Source: Lentimicrobium sp.
GTDB lineage: Bacteria; Bacteroidota; Bacteroidia; Bacteroidales; Lentimicrobiaceae
NCBI GenBank assembly: GCA_023957275.1
Contig: JAMLHF010000035.1
Coordinates: forward strand, 1 to 47,128
Length of the DNA: 47,128 nt
Reading direction: 5' to 3'
A program made the position numbers and the translations under genes. The notes beneath the pieces were generated by a model. That model was not told the DNA's origin and ran no database searches. It saw only the letters and a program-made list of their open reading frames with translations. Shown here piece after piece: positions 16,177 to 25,504 of the stretch (position 1 is the stretch's first letter; every line of letters starts with the position of its first letter).

Positions 16177-18255
16177 ATGCCTTTAAACAACCTCAGAAAC
16201 ATTGGTATTGCCGCACACATTGATGCCGGCAAAACAACCACCACCGAACGACTGCTTTTCTTTACCGGCGTAAACAGGAAAATCGGGGAAACCCACGACG
16301 GGCAATCAACCATGGATTTTATGAAACAGGAGCAGGAGCGCGGCATCACCATTGCCTCCGCAGCCATTTCCTGTTCATGGAACGGTACCCAGATCAATAT
16401 CATTGATACACCCGGTCACGTTGACTTCACCGTTGAGGTGGAACGTTCGCTGCGCGTTATTGATGGTATGGTTGCCTTGTTCTGCGCGGTAGGCGGTGTG
16501 GAACCCCAGAGCGAAACCGTATGGAATCAGGCGGAACGGTACAAAGTACCCAGAATTGCCTTTGTCAATAAAATTGACCGCACCGGAGCCGATTACCACG
16601 ATGTCATCAAACAGATGAATGACAACCTTGACGCCCGTGCGGTTGCCTTTCAGATTCCGGTCGGACAGGAAGATGAATTCAAGGGAATCATCGACCTGAT
16701 GAACTGTAAGTTGTACACATTTAAAGAGGCGGAAACAATTGTCTCTGAAATTCCTGAGAACTTCAGGGCGCAGGCGCGTGATTTCAAAGCCCAGCTGGTT
16801 GAACGCCTGGCCGATTTCAATGAGGAAATTCTCGAATTATTTCTCGAAGATAAAGAAGTTCCGGCAGAGCTGCTGAAAAAAGCGGCCCGTGAAGCCACCC
16901 TTAAACTGCTGATCACCCCGGTTTTCTGTGGTGCAGCCTATAAAAACAAAGGTATCACCCAACTGCTGGATGCCATAGTGGATTATCTGCCATCTCCGGT
17001 TGATAAAGGTGCTGTTGTAGGAATGGATGTTGACGATCATGAAAAAGCCCGTCACCGCAATCCTTCACCCAAAGAGCCTTTTGCTGCCCTTGCCTTTAAA
17101 CTTATCCACGATCCTTACGTGGGTCAGCAGACTTTTGTCAGGGTTTATTCAGGTTCGCTCCGCTCAGGAATGCAGCTGATGAATTCTACCAAAGGCAAAC
17201 CCGAGCGCATCGGACGTATCCTGAAAATCCGCGCCAAAGACCGCGAAGAGGTCAGTGAGGCAGGCCCGGGCGATATTGTCGCGCTGATCGGTCTGAAATA
17301 CACCAAAACAGGTGATACGCTCTGCGATATGGAACAGCAGCTTCATCTTGAATCCATTCATATTCCGCCCAGTGTAATTGAGCTGAAAATCAACCCTGCT
17401 AGCAGGAAAGACCAGAGTAAACTGGGAGAAGCGCTCTCCAAACTGGTGAATGAAGATCCTTCGTTTCACGCCCGCTTTGATGAAGAAACAGAAGAAACCA
17501 TTATCTCAGGGATGGGTGAGCTTCACCTCGAAATCATTGTTGACAGGCTGAAGCATGAATTCGGTCTTGACGTGGTGGTTGGCGAACCTGCCGTTGCCTT
17601 CCGTGAAACCATCAGCCAGGAGGTTGAAGTGGAATACCGCCACTCCAAACAAACCGGTGGTAAAGGTCAGTTTGCACAGACCCAGATCCGCATCGAGCCC
17701 AACGAAGGTAAAGGCTATGAGTTTATCGACAAAATCAAGGGCGGCGCCATTCCCGGCGAATATATCCCGTCGGTTAACAAAGGCATCCTGAAAACCCTTG
17801 CCGACGGTGTACTTGCCGGCTTCCCGGTGGTGGATGTAAAAGTTGTACTGCTCGACGGACAATTCCACCCTGTCGACTCATCCGACTTTGCCTTCCAGAC
17901 CTGTGCCTCCATCTGCTTCAAGCAGGGATTTATGAAAGCGAACCCGGTTTTGCTTGAGCCTGTAATGAAGATAGAAATCAATACGCCCGATGAGTACATC
18001 GGCGACATTACCGGAAACCTTACCAAGAGAAGGGGCAGAATTGAATCCATGCGGCGTCACCGCAAAGGGTCACAGAAACTCAACGGTTTCGTTCCCCTGC
18101 AGGAGATGTTCGGTTATGCGACAACCCTGCGCAACCTTTCGAGCGGCCGCGCTAACTATTCCATGGAGTTTTACCAGTATATGCCGGTAAGCAAAGCCAT
18201 TCAGGAAGAAGCGCTGAAAAAAATCGCCGAAAAGAAAAGACAGGAAGGAAAATAA
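16177..18255 (+). CDS. fusA: Elongation factor G (stand-alone, probably a paralogue)
   Basis: 692 residues, the full EF-G length. It catalyses ribosomal translocation with GTP. All G motifs are present: AHIDAGKTTTTE (13-24), RGITIASA (switch I/G2), DTPGH (G3), NKID (G4) and the FCGAAYKNKG segment leading into domain II. Domain IV carries the GKGQFAQTQIRIEP stretch; the C-terminal domain V ends with the usual lysine-rich tail. It is not in a str operon (no rpsL, rpsG or tuf beside it) and departs from the classical sequence at several positions (for example GEYIPSVNKGILKTLADG and FQTCASICFKQG in domain IV), so it may be a second EF-G such as the EF-G2 type known in Bacteroides. Ends in a strong terminator at 18324-18358. 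Confidence 0.9.
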   Translation: MPLNNLRNIGIAAHIDAGKTTTTERLLFFTGVNRKIGETHDGQSTMDFMKQEQERGITIASAAISCSWNGTQINIIDTPGHVDFTVEVERSLRVIDGMVALFCAVGGVEPQSETVWNQAERYKVPRIAFVNKIDRTGADYHDVIKQMNDNLDARAVAFQIPVGQEDEFKGIIDLMNCKLYTFKEAETIVSEIPENFRAQARDFKAQLVERLADFNEEILELFLEDKEVPAELLKKAAREATLKLLITPVFCGAAYKNKGITQLLDAIVDYLPSPVDKGAVVGMDVDDHEKARHRNPSPKEPFAALAFKLIHDPYVGQQTFVRVYSGSLRSGMQLMNSTKGKPERIGRILKIRAKDREEVSEAGPGDIVALIGLKYTKTGDTLCDMEQQLHLESIHIPPSVIELKINPASRKDQSKLGEALSKLVNEDPSFHARFDEETEETIISGMGELHLEIIVDRLKHEFGLDVVVGEPAVAFRETISQEVEVEYRHSKQTGGKGQFAQTQIRIEPNEGKGYEFIDKIKGGAIPGEYIPSVNKGILKTLADGVLAGFPVVDVKVVLLDGQFHPVDSSDFAFQTCASICFKQGFMKANPVLLEPVMKIEINTPDEYIGDITGNLTKRRGRIESMRRHRKGSQKLNGFVPLQEMFGYATTLRNLSSGRANYSMEFYQYMPVSKAIQEEALKKIAEKKRQEGK

Positions 18256-18323
18256 ACTGGATTATCCTTAATCAACCTTCTGAAAAATAATTTATTATCC
18301 TACCAGAAGGTCGCAGAAACAAG

Positions 18324-18358
18324 CGGGGTGTCATAAAAAATGGCGCCCCGTATTTTTT
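18324..18358 (+). terminator. Intrinsic terminator after fusA
   Basis: An 11-bp stem, cggggtgtcat with atggcgccccg (two G-U pairs), loop of five A, followed by tatttttt. It shows that purD cannot start at the in-frame codon at 18340. Confidence 0.85.
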
Positions 18359-18429
18359 CTACCCTGCCCGACTCACTGAATGCGCAGACTTCTAAAGCAT
18401 ATTTTGCTTTACTTTGCAAAAAAAACGGC

Positions 18430-19713
18430 ATGAATGTCCTGATTCTTGGTTCGGGCGGGCGGGAACACACCCTCGCATGGAAAATTGCACAAAGTCCTGA
18501 AGTTCAAAAGATTTTTATTGCACCCGGCAATGCCGGAACCGGTCTGATGTGGACCAATGTACCCATCGGCATCAACGATTTTGAAGGAATCAGGCGTTTT
18601 GTCCTCCAGGAAAGCATTCAGATGGTCATTGTTGGCCCTGAAGAACCCCTTGTTAACGGGATCTATGACTTTTTCATCAATGACAGTTCAATCAGCCATA
18701 TTTCAGTAATAGGCCCTTCAAAACTGGGTGCACAACTCGAAGGCAGCAAGGATTTTGCCAAGGCTTTTATGCGGAGGCACAATATCCCGACCGCCGCCTA
18801 CCGCTCCTTCACCAGAACGGAAATTGAAGCCGCACGCTTGTTTTTACTGAAGATCAAGCCTCCTTATGTATTGAAGGCCGATGGACTTGCAGCCGGTAAA
18901 GGAGTGATCATCTGTAATACCATTGCCGAGGCCGAGAAAGAACTGGAGGAAATGCTGGTTAATGCCCGCTTCGGGAAAGCATCCGAAAAGGTGATTATCG
19001 AGGAGTTTCTGCACGGAACGGAAGTATCGGTATTTGTACTGACCGATGGCAAGAACTGGAAATTGCTGCCCGAAGCAAAGGATTATAAGCGCATAGGCGA
19101 TGGTGATACCGGACCAAACACCGGCGGCATGGGATCTGTTTCGCCAGTTCCTTTTGCGGATGAACCCTTTATGCAAAAAGTGGTTGACCGTATCATCAGC
19201 CCTACAGTCAACGGACTCAGGTTAGAAAACATTGATTATAAAGGATTTATTTTCGCAGGCCTGATGAATGTGGGAGGCGATCCTTACGTAATTGAATACA
19301 ATGTGCGGCTGGGAGATCCCGAAACTGAATCGGTAATTCCCAGGATTAAATCTGACCTGATTCCCCTGCTGAAATCACTAGGATGCGGAACCCTGAAGGA
19401 TCAAACGATTGAAACCGATTCCAGGCCGGCAGCCACCATCATGCTGGTTTCGGCCGGCTATCCGGGCGATTATCCCAAAGGACTGGAGATTTATGAACTT
19501 GAAAAAGTAGATGAAAGCATCATCTTCCATGCAGGCACGGCCTTGAACGAGAAGGGCGACCGCATCATTACCGCCGGCGGCCGGGTTCTGGCCATCACTT
19601 CATTGGCATCCACCACTGCCGAAGCAATTGAGAAATCATACCGTTCTGCCGCAATCGTGGATTATCTTGGCAAAACATATCGCCGGGATATAGGTTCCGA
19701 TATCCAGCAATAA
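18430..19713 (+). CDS. purD: Phosphoribosylamine-glycine ligase
   Basis: 427 residues. Second step of purine synthesis: joins glycine to phosphoribosylamine with ATP. ATG at 18430 begins the conserved MNVLILGSGGREHTLAWKI; an open frame from 18340 overlaps the fusA terminator and is not used. ATP-grasp marks: GPEEPLVNG, SKDFAKAFM, PYVLKADGLAAGKGVII, then NTGGMGSVSP and EYNVRLGDPETE. Followed 7 bp later by the DUF6427 gene, so probably co-transcribed with it and rnhB. Confidence 0.94.
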   Translation: MNVLILGSGGREHTLAWKIAQSPEVQKIFIAPGNAGTGLMWTNVPIGINDFEGIRRFVLQESIQMVIVGPEEPLVNGIYDFFINDSSISHISVIGPSKLGAQLEGSKDFAKAFMRRHNIPTAAYRSFTRTEIEAARLFLLKIKPPYVLKADGLAAGKGVIICNTIAEAEKELEEMLVNARFGKASEKVIIEEFLHGTEVSVFVLTDGKNWKLLPEAKDYKRIGDGDTGPNTGGMGSVSPVPFADEPFMQKVVDRIISPTVNGLRLENIDYKGFIFAGLMNVGGDPYVIEYNVRLGDPETESVIPRIKSDLIPLLKSLGCGTLKDQTIETDSRPAATIMLVSAGYPGDYPKGLEIYELEKVDESIIFHAGTALNEKGDRIITAGGRVLAITSLASTTAEAIEKSYRSAAIVDYLGKTYRRDIGSDIQQ

Positions 19714-19720
19714 AATTCTG

Positions 19721-20701
19721 ATGTTAAGGAAATTCTCCAGATCGGGCGTCTACCTGCAGATATTATTTATTCTGGCGGTCTCCTCTTTCTACCTTTTCTC
19801 TCCCCATCCCGGGTTCGCCAGTCAGGTATTCCCTGAAAATGCCGCCCCGCTTGGCAGGTGGCTCTCAGGAATTTTACCGGACAATGAGCTGGTAATCAGG
19901 ATAACCGCGCTCATACTTATTTTGCTGAATGCAGCAGGATTCAACATTATCCTTAACCATCATGACCTGGCCCCACGGCAATCCCTCTTCACAGCGCTGA
20001 TCGCTTCAGTTTTTTTCCTGTTCACCGGGCAGGCAGAAGCTATGATCGCTCCGCTAGCCGCCCTGCTGCTTTTGCTTATCAGTCTGCACAGTACCATGAA
20101 ACTCTATGCGGAACCTTATCCATACACCCTGGTACTCAATGCCTCCATTTTCGTGGCAATGGCATCCATGATTTATCCTTTGGCGATATTATTTGCCTTT
20201 TTTATATGGATGGCATTCTTCACCTTACGGATCAGTTCATGGCGCGAATGGATCATCTCACTGACAGGCCTGATAGTCCCTTATGTTTACCTGGCTTTCT
20301 GGTTTTTCTGGAACGATCGGCTGGCTGTGGCCTTCAATGAATACCATGCTTTCTTTAATGACTTTGACATTAACTGGAGTAAACCCGGCTTTCTTCAAAC
20401 GGTAGTGCTTTTCCTGCTCGGGAGTATTTTAATTATTTCAATGTCGGTGTTTCTGAATGATGCAGGAGAAAAAATCATCAGCATCCGGAAAAAGATGTGG
20501 ATCAATGCCCAGTTTTTATGGGTAGCCATGGCTGTATTGCTATTAAGCGGAAAAGCTGCCTTACTGGCTTTACCTTTATGCTATTTACCAATGGCATTGA
20601 TGGCTGGTTATCTGATCACAAAAAGCAGGAGATCATGGCCTTATGATATTGCCCTGGGTCTCTTTCTGCTATTGGTAATATTGCTCAGACTTGGATTCTG
20701 A
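19721..20701 (+). CDS. DUF6427-like integral membrane protein
   Basis: 326 residues with about nine to ten predicted membrane helices and little else; short loops with positive residues ([17 protein letters not shown]). The spacing of helices and the SSWREW turn followed by a GLIVPYVYL helix fit DUF6427, a Bacteroidota-only family of unknown function. It sits tightly between purD (7 bp upstream) and rnhB (1 bp downstream), so translation of rnhB is probably coupled to it. Confidence 0.7.
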   Translation: MLRKFSRSGVYLQILFILAVSSFYLFSPHPGFASQVFPENAAPLGRWLSGILPDNELVIRITALILILLNAAGFNIILNHHDLAPRQSLFTALIASVFFLFTGQAEAMIAPLAALLLLLISLHSTMKLYAEPYPYTLVLNASIFVAMASMIYPLAILFAFFIWMAFFTLRISSWREWIISLTGLIVPYVYLAFWFFWNDRLAVAFNEYHAFFNDFDINWSKPGFLQTVVLFLLGSILIISMSVFLNDAGEKIISIRKKMWINAQFLWVAMAVLLLSGKAALLALPLCYLPMALMAGYLITKSRRSWPYDIALGLFLLLVILLRLGF

Positions 20702-20702
20702 T

Positions 20703-21302
20703 ATGCTAAAAAGCCGATTTTCAGAAACTTATATAATTGAAGCCGGATGTGATGAAGCGGGCAGGGGATGTCTGGCAGGTCCTGTTTTCGCAGCAGCGGT
20801 GATTTTGCCTGAAAATTACAGGAATCCCGGACTTAATGACTCAAAAAAGCTTTCGGCCGGGCAACGGGAAACCCTTCGGAAACAGATTGAGACGGATGCC
20901 CTTGCCTGGCATGTGGCTTCGGTATCTCCCGCAGAAATCGACAAGATCAATATCCTCAGGGCGTCATTCCTGGCCATGCATAAGGCCATTGAAGGCTTGT
21001 TAATTACTCCTTCCCTCTTGCTGATCGACGGAAACAGGTTTGTACCTTACCATGAAATTCCGCACCATTGCATCATTAAAGGTGACGGCATTTATATGTC
21101 CATCGCCGCAGCATCCATTCTGGCGAAAACCCACAGGGACGACTTTATGCTGGAATTACACAAAGCGTATCCTGAATACGGATGGAACCGGAACAAAGGC
21201 TACCCCACAGAAGTTCACAGAAAAGCCATCGCCGCATCAGGACCAACCCCATGGCACAGGGTCAGTTTCAGGATGAAAGGACAACTTAAACTTGGTTTTT
21301 AG
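20703..21302 (+). CDS. rnhB: Ribonuclease HII
   Basis: 199 residues from the ATG at 20703, one base after the upstream stop. Cuts the RNA strand of RNA-DNA hybrids and removes misincorporated ribonucleotides. The DEDD metal ligands are visible: Asp and Glu in [13 protein letters not shown], Asp in LLLIDGN, and Asp in the KTHRDDFM motif after the IAAASILAK helix. Also LNDSKKLS and the GYPTEVH, WHR end. Length is typical. Confidence 0.93.
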   Translation: MLKSRFSETYIIEAGCDEAGRGCLAGPVFAAAVILPENYRNPGLNDSKKLSAGQRETLRKQIETDALAWHVASVSPAEIDKINILRASFLAMHKAIEGLLITPSLLLIDGNRFVPYHEIPHHCIIKGDGIYMSIAAASILAKTHRDDFMLELHKAYPEYGWNRNKGYPTEVHRKAIAASGPTPWHRVSFRMKGQLKLGF

Positions 21303-21348
21303 CCCTGACCTTGCTGCAACCACTCAACAGCCGCCCTGCAGAACACAC

Positions 21349-22251
21349 CTATTCCGAAAAAGTCAGGAGATCGCGAAAACAGATCTTCACAAAGAAATTA
21401 TACTGGGGATAAAATCCTTTGGCCGCCTCCAGATTGATCTGTTTGTAATAGACTGTTAATCCCGGTTCGATGGCAATGGCCTCACTGAATTCAAACCGGG
21501 CGCCGATGGTGCCGAAAACGCCGAATCCGATCCCGCCCTGCCTGATTTCGTATGCCTGCTGGGTACCTCCAGGCACATAAGGCCTCGTTCCATAAACATT
21601 CACAAGATTATATACCTTTTCTTCGATACGCAACGCCGATTCTTCAACCAGGGTATTGTTCATATTAATGCCGCCGCCGAAGGTAAAGCGGGCTACCCTC
21701 GAATTCCCGAATGCATGTGTAAATCCCAGGTCCACAAGATTGCGCTCTTCGGTTCCGTAAATACTGTACAGCCGGATATCCGGTTCAGCCAGATAATCGA
21801 CCGGAGGATCAACTTCAACGGAGATCATATCGCGCGCCCTAAGCTTGGCATATGAGAACTGAAGGTAAATCCCCGTATGACAATTGAGGTCATACTTCGC
21901 GAAAAGGCCGAAACTAAACGCAGGATTATATCTCATTTTTTCAGGATATTCACGGATAAATACCGTATCGTTGGCATTCAGCAGATAAAATATTTCGTCG
22001 TACCAGTATTTATTTCTGAAAACATAATTTGCGTTGTTTTCATTTTCCGGTTTGCCCGAATAGAAGTCCGCAGTTCCGTTACCGGGAATATAAAATCCGG
22101 CTATACCGCCATATTCCAGCCCGCTGCGCGATTTGCATGTTTCTTCATCGGCATAATAATGATCCTGGGCTGCCGACAGCAGCGGAAAAAACATTGACAA
22201 ACAGAGAGACAGAAACCTCAGCTTAATTAGTCTGAAAATTCGATTATGCAT
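21349..22251 (-). CDS. Predicted outer-membrane beta-barrel protein
   Basis: 300 residues with a signal peptide (about 1-28, ...SMFFPLLSAAQ). The mature chain has alternating hydrophobic patterns typical of membrane strands (AFSFGLFAKYDLNCHTGIYLQFSYAKLRA, VARFTFGGGINMN, GIGFGVFGTIGARFEF, AIAIEPGLTVYYKQI) and ends in a strand close to the C-terminus. I recognise no specific family; it resembles the outer-membrane beta-barrel domain proteins common in Bacteroidota. Monocistronic and convergent with rnhB. A TAGGTTTG box lies 18 nt before the start. Confidence 0.6.
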   Translation of the reverse strand: MHNRIFRLIKLRFLSLCLSMFFPLLSAAQDHYYADEETCKSRSGLEYGGIAGFYIPGNGTADFYSGKPENENNANYVFRNKYWYDEIFYLLNANDTVFIREYPEKMRYNPAFSFGLFAKYDLNCHTGIYLQFSYAKLRARDMISVEVDPPVDYLAEPDIRLYSIYGTEERNLVDLGFTHAFGNSRVARFTFGGGINMNNTLVEESALRIEEKVYNLVNVYGTRPYVPGGTQQAYEIRQGGIGFGVFGTIGARFEFSEAIAIEPGLTVYYKQINLEAAKGFYPQYNFFVKICFRDLLTFSE

Positions 22252-22269
22252 ACTTCGGGGATTTCAGTT

Positions 22270-22277
22270 CAAACCTA
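22270..22277 (-). promoter_or_regulatory. Putative -7 box for the beta-barrel gene
   Basis: TAGGTTTG on the minus strand, 18 nt before the start at 22251. Confidence 0.5.
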
Positions 22278-22404
22278 CGCAATATTTTCCAAAATCCGGT
22301 TAGTAGCGGTAAAAACATTGCTTAACAAAGACCTGCAACCGTTATCAACAACCCATTGTTGATTAGTTCCGCCGAATATCCCTTAAAAACCAGCAAAAGC
22401 ACGC

Positions 22405-22412
22405 TAAATTTG
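22405..22412 (+). promoter_or_regulatory. Putative -7 box for the 919-residue membrane-anchored protein
   Basis: TAAATTTG, 20 nt before the ATG at 22433. Confidence 0.5.
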
Positions 22413-22432
22413 AGTACTCATAGCAAAATGAT

Positions 22433-25192
22433 ATGAAAAAAATCTGGATCATTCTGCTTTCGGTTGTGCTTTTAGCCGGACTGATTGCTGCCGGTTTAGG
22501 ACTCCGGTCTTATTACCTATTTCTTAAACAGCCGGTTGCTCCGATATTCAATGCCGTTCCGGAAAATGCAGTTGTTTTTGTAAAATCGGGATCCATTGCA
22601 GACTTCATGGAAAAAACAAGGTCTTCGGGATTGATTGATATTCTTGAAAACACGGAGACCAATACAGGCTTTCATAACTTATCCTCATGGGTTGATTCGG
22701 CAGGCCGGCAAGACGATTACCTGCGGAAGCTGATCGCGGAGAATGAATTCCTGATCAGTTTCTCACCCGATTCCCTGGGTAGTCCAGTATTCCTGCTCGC
22801 GATAAAGGTTGGAAAAATAAGGAGTGGAACGCTGAGGCATCATTTAAGCAATATGGCAGAAAAGTCAGGATATGTCATTACATCAGTAAAACACCAGCCA
22901 GCGGCACTTTTCCGCATAAGCGGAGAGTCGGGCGAATCCTGGTATTTCAGCTATCGCGGTCTTTTTGTGATCAGTTCTGACAGAACCCTGCTTGAACAAT
23001 CCATGGAAGCCATCCATAACCTCGCTCCGGCTGCAAAAGATCCGGCATTGGCAAAACTTACCGGAACTGCCGGAAAAAGGGTCGACGGGGTATTGTTTTT
23101 CCGCAACGACCTGTTGTTCAGCCATCTGACAGGATCGGATAAAAACCCCTTCCTGATTAAAAATTCCCCTTTTAACGGATGGAGCGCGCTTGACCTTTCA
23201 ATCCGGAAGGAAAAATTGCAACTGAGCGGATTCACCTGGAACGGTGATGAAGCCTCTGTCCTGAGCAGGCAAACCCCTGCCGGCCCCGTTGACTTCAGCA
23301 ATTTTCCGTCATCAGCGGTTGCGGGGTTCACCTTGCTGATGAGCGATCCCGCCGCCTATACAAAACAGTTTATCTCCGGCGACACCCTGCATGTGACCGG
23401 ATATGACACCATCAATTCAATTCCCGTCAAAGAAGTCTTCAGACTGAATGAACATTTATGGTCATGGATGGGAAGAAGCATTAGTTATGTCAGCAGAACC
23501 CCCGATCTGCAAAATATAAATTCATCAGGCATGGTGCTCATCAGCAGCCGTAACCGCGACAGCGCTGAAATAGCTCTGCGTCCGTTCCTGCAAGCTACGG
23601 GAGGAACAACAGAAAAGCTGATGGCTTCCGGATTGCCCTTGAAGTTATGGGGGCCCTGGTTCGATCTGAAAGACCCGCTTTATTGTTACATAGGACAGGA
23701 TGTGGTCGCATTATCACACTCCCGTGATTTTCTCAACACTTATGCCATGGAAAAGGAAGCCATGGCAGGAGGGGTTAAAAAATCGCCTTTTGTGCTCCTT
23801 CCGAACGAATTGAGCGATAAAGCCAACATCCTGCTCTACCTGAAACCCCATCTGCTGGCCAAATCGATCGGGAATCCGCAAAAGAAAGACAGGATAAATC
23901 CTGCAGCCCACTGGACATCATTATTATCCGGCTGCGATCAGCTTGTAATGAATTTCAACGCCGGCTCATCCCTGCTTTATGCCCAGGGAAGTCTTCATTT
24001 CAAAGAAGATTTACCACGTACCATGCAAAGGGCTGAAATTTCAGCTTCCGGCAACAATCAATCCGGGCTTCATAAGCCTGATGAAACAAAATCCGGGATT
24101 CAGAAACAGGCAGAAATTCCCGCCGTTTCCAAAAGGCAGGGCAAAGCAGTTGATTTTGTTTCAGCGCCTGCTATCGTCGACGGAGAAAAACCGGGAGAAA
24201 AGCTGATTGCTGTGTTTACAGCAAAAAACGCCCTTGAAATGTATGATGCTAAAGGAGATTTCAAATGGTCATTCCAATGCAGGGGAGATATCAGCGGGGA
24301 TATCTATCAGGCGGATTACCAAAAAAATGGCCAGAGACATTACCTGATATTTACGGAGAGTCATCTGCACATTTTAGACAGGAAGGGGAAAGAGATCAAG
24401 GCATCTCCGGTTACCTTGCCTGGCAAAGCCGGCAGCGCCGTCGCACTGTTCGATTATGACCGGAAACGCGATTACAGGGTTATATTCGGGGGTCATGACA
24501 ACCTGATTCACAACATCACCCTGAAAGGGGAACCCCTCCCCGACTGGCAAAAACCCCGGCTGAGCCGGTTAGCCGGCAGGGCAGAATTTTTCAGAACAGG
24601 CGGCCGGGATTATCTGGCATTCACCACCGGAGAAGGACGGCTGCTCATCACCGATCGCAGGGGAAGGGAAAGAATCAGCATACCGGCAAATTTCAGAAAA
24701 TCAAATCGGGCTGAGCTTTTCGAAAACAAAACCAATAGTAAGGGAATTTTTCTCACTGCATCCGAAGATGGCCGTCTTACCTACATCACGGAAAAGGGCA
24801 TTATTTCATACAGCAGTTTCGGCGATTTCGGCAACCACCCATGGTTCCATTACACCGATTTCGATGGCGACGGTTCCTATGATTTTATCTTTGCAGGAAA
24901 CGGCCGGATCAGCATTTTCTCCAGGATGAAAAACGCCATTGCGACGATAGATGTTAAAGACGGTCAACTGGGAAAACCCTTTCTGTACACTGCGCTTTCA
25001 GGGGAACGATGGCTTGCGGTCCGCAATAAAAAATCCAACCGGATAATTTTGTTAAGCAGCCGGGGCTCCGCGAAGGAGCTTGACAACCTCAGCAGCGAAA
25101 CCGATCCGGTTATTTTTAACCCCGGAGGCAGACGGAAGGAAGTACTTGTTACCACCAGCAAAGGGAAACTGATCCTGACCCCGATTCAATAA
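22433..25192 (+). CDS. Membrane-anchored protein, DUF3352-like N-terminus and beta-propeller C-terminus
   Basis: 919 residues. One N-terminal membrane helix (about 4-27) would anchor the protein with the rest in the periplasm. Residues about 35-530 recall DUF3352-type proteins (AVPENAVVFVKSGSIADFMEK..., with fold repeats such as GLFVISSDRTLLEQSM and DVVALSHSRDFLNTY). A low-complexity linker follows (about 535-575), then a propeller of PQQ/FG-GAP type (about 580-915) with YDAKGDFKWSF, LHILDRKGKEI, LITDRRGRE and the calcium-loop-like DFDGDGSYDFIFAG. Monocistronic, closed by a terminator. Function unknown; assignment to DUF3352 is from memory of the pattern only. Confidence 0.65.
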   Translation: MKKIWIILLSVVLLAGLIAAGLGLRSYYLFLKQPVAPIFNAVPENAVVFVKSGSIADFMEKTRSSGLIDILENTETNTGFHNLSSWVDSAGRQDDYLRKLIAENEFLISFSPDSLGSPVFLLAIKVGKIRSGTLRHHLSNMAEKSGYVITSVKHQPAALFRISGESGESWYFSYRGLFVISSDRTLLEQSMEAIHNLAPAAKDPALAKLTGTAGKRVDGVLFFRNDLLFSHLTGSDKNPFLIKNSPFNGWSALDLSIRKEKLQLSGFTWNGDEASVLSRQTPAGPVDFSNFPSSAVAGFTLLMSDPAAYTKQFISGDTLHVTGYDTINSIPVKEVFRLNEHLWSWMGRSISYVSRTPDLQNINSSGMVLISSRNRDSAEIALRPFLQATGGTTEKLMASGLPLKLWGPWFDLKDPLYCYIGQDVVALSHSRDFLNTYAMEKEAMAGGVKKSPFVLLPNELSDKANILLYLKPHLLAKSIGNPQKKDRINPAAHWTSLLSGCDQLVMNFNAGSSLLYAQGSLHFKEDLPRTMQRAEISASGNNQSGLHKPDETKSGIQKQAEIPAVSKRQGKAVDFVSAPAIVDGEKPGEKLIAVFTAKNALEMYDAKGDFKWSFQCRGDISGDIYQADYQKNGQRHYLIFTESHLHILDRKGKEIKASPVTLPGKAGSAVALFDYDRKRDYRVIFGGHDNLIHNITLKGEPLPDWQKPRLSRLAGRAEFFRTGGRDYLAFTTGEGRLLITDRRGRERISIPANFRKSNRAELFENKTNSKGIFLTASEDGRLTYITEKGIISYSSFGDFGNHPWFHYTDFDGDGSYDFIFAGNGRISIFSRMKNAIATIDVKDGQLGKPFLYTALSGERWLAVRNKKSNRIILLSSRGSAKELDNLSSETDPVIFNPGGRRKEVLVTTSKGKLILTPIQ

Positions 25193-25217
25193 AAAACGCC
25201 GCAGAGCGGCGCTTTTT
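25191..25217 (+). terminator. Intrinsic terminator
   Basis: cgccgc - aga - gcggcg, preceded by six A and followed by c and five T; overlaps the stop codon of the upstream gene. Confidence 0.9.
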
Positions 25218-25504
25218 AACCAATTTATTAACCAAATTTTATTAACCACAACACCGCTGTTTTTTTGACCGGGGGTTTTTATCTGTCAGAACATGCCAGG
25301 ATCCCGACAAAACCGGTCTTAAAAAGCCAGTTGTTGATTATTTATCCTGAAAAGGCAAAAAAGTAATTCCCTTTTTTGATTTTTTTTCATTTTTTTTTCA
25401 ATGCTGTCAGGGCAGGAATAAATAGATGCATACATCTACTTAAGCAACAGCACTTTGCGTTCGCCATGCAATGATAAACCAATGGACCCGAAACGCTGAT
25501 AACA
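25218..25504. other. Non-coding AT-rich stretch
   Basis: No gene seen. Homopolymer-rich (several runs of seven to nine T or A). It separates a plus-strand and a minus-strand gene end. Confidence 0.5.

Noticed and set aside
18340-18429. Upstream start for purD
   Set aside because: It would lie inside the fusA terminator stem; the family starts at the ATG at 18430.
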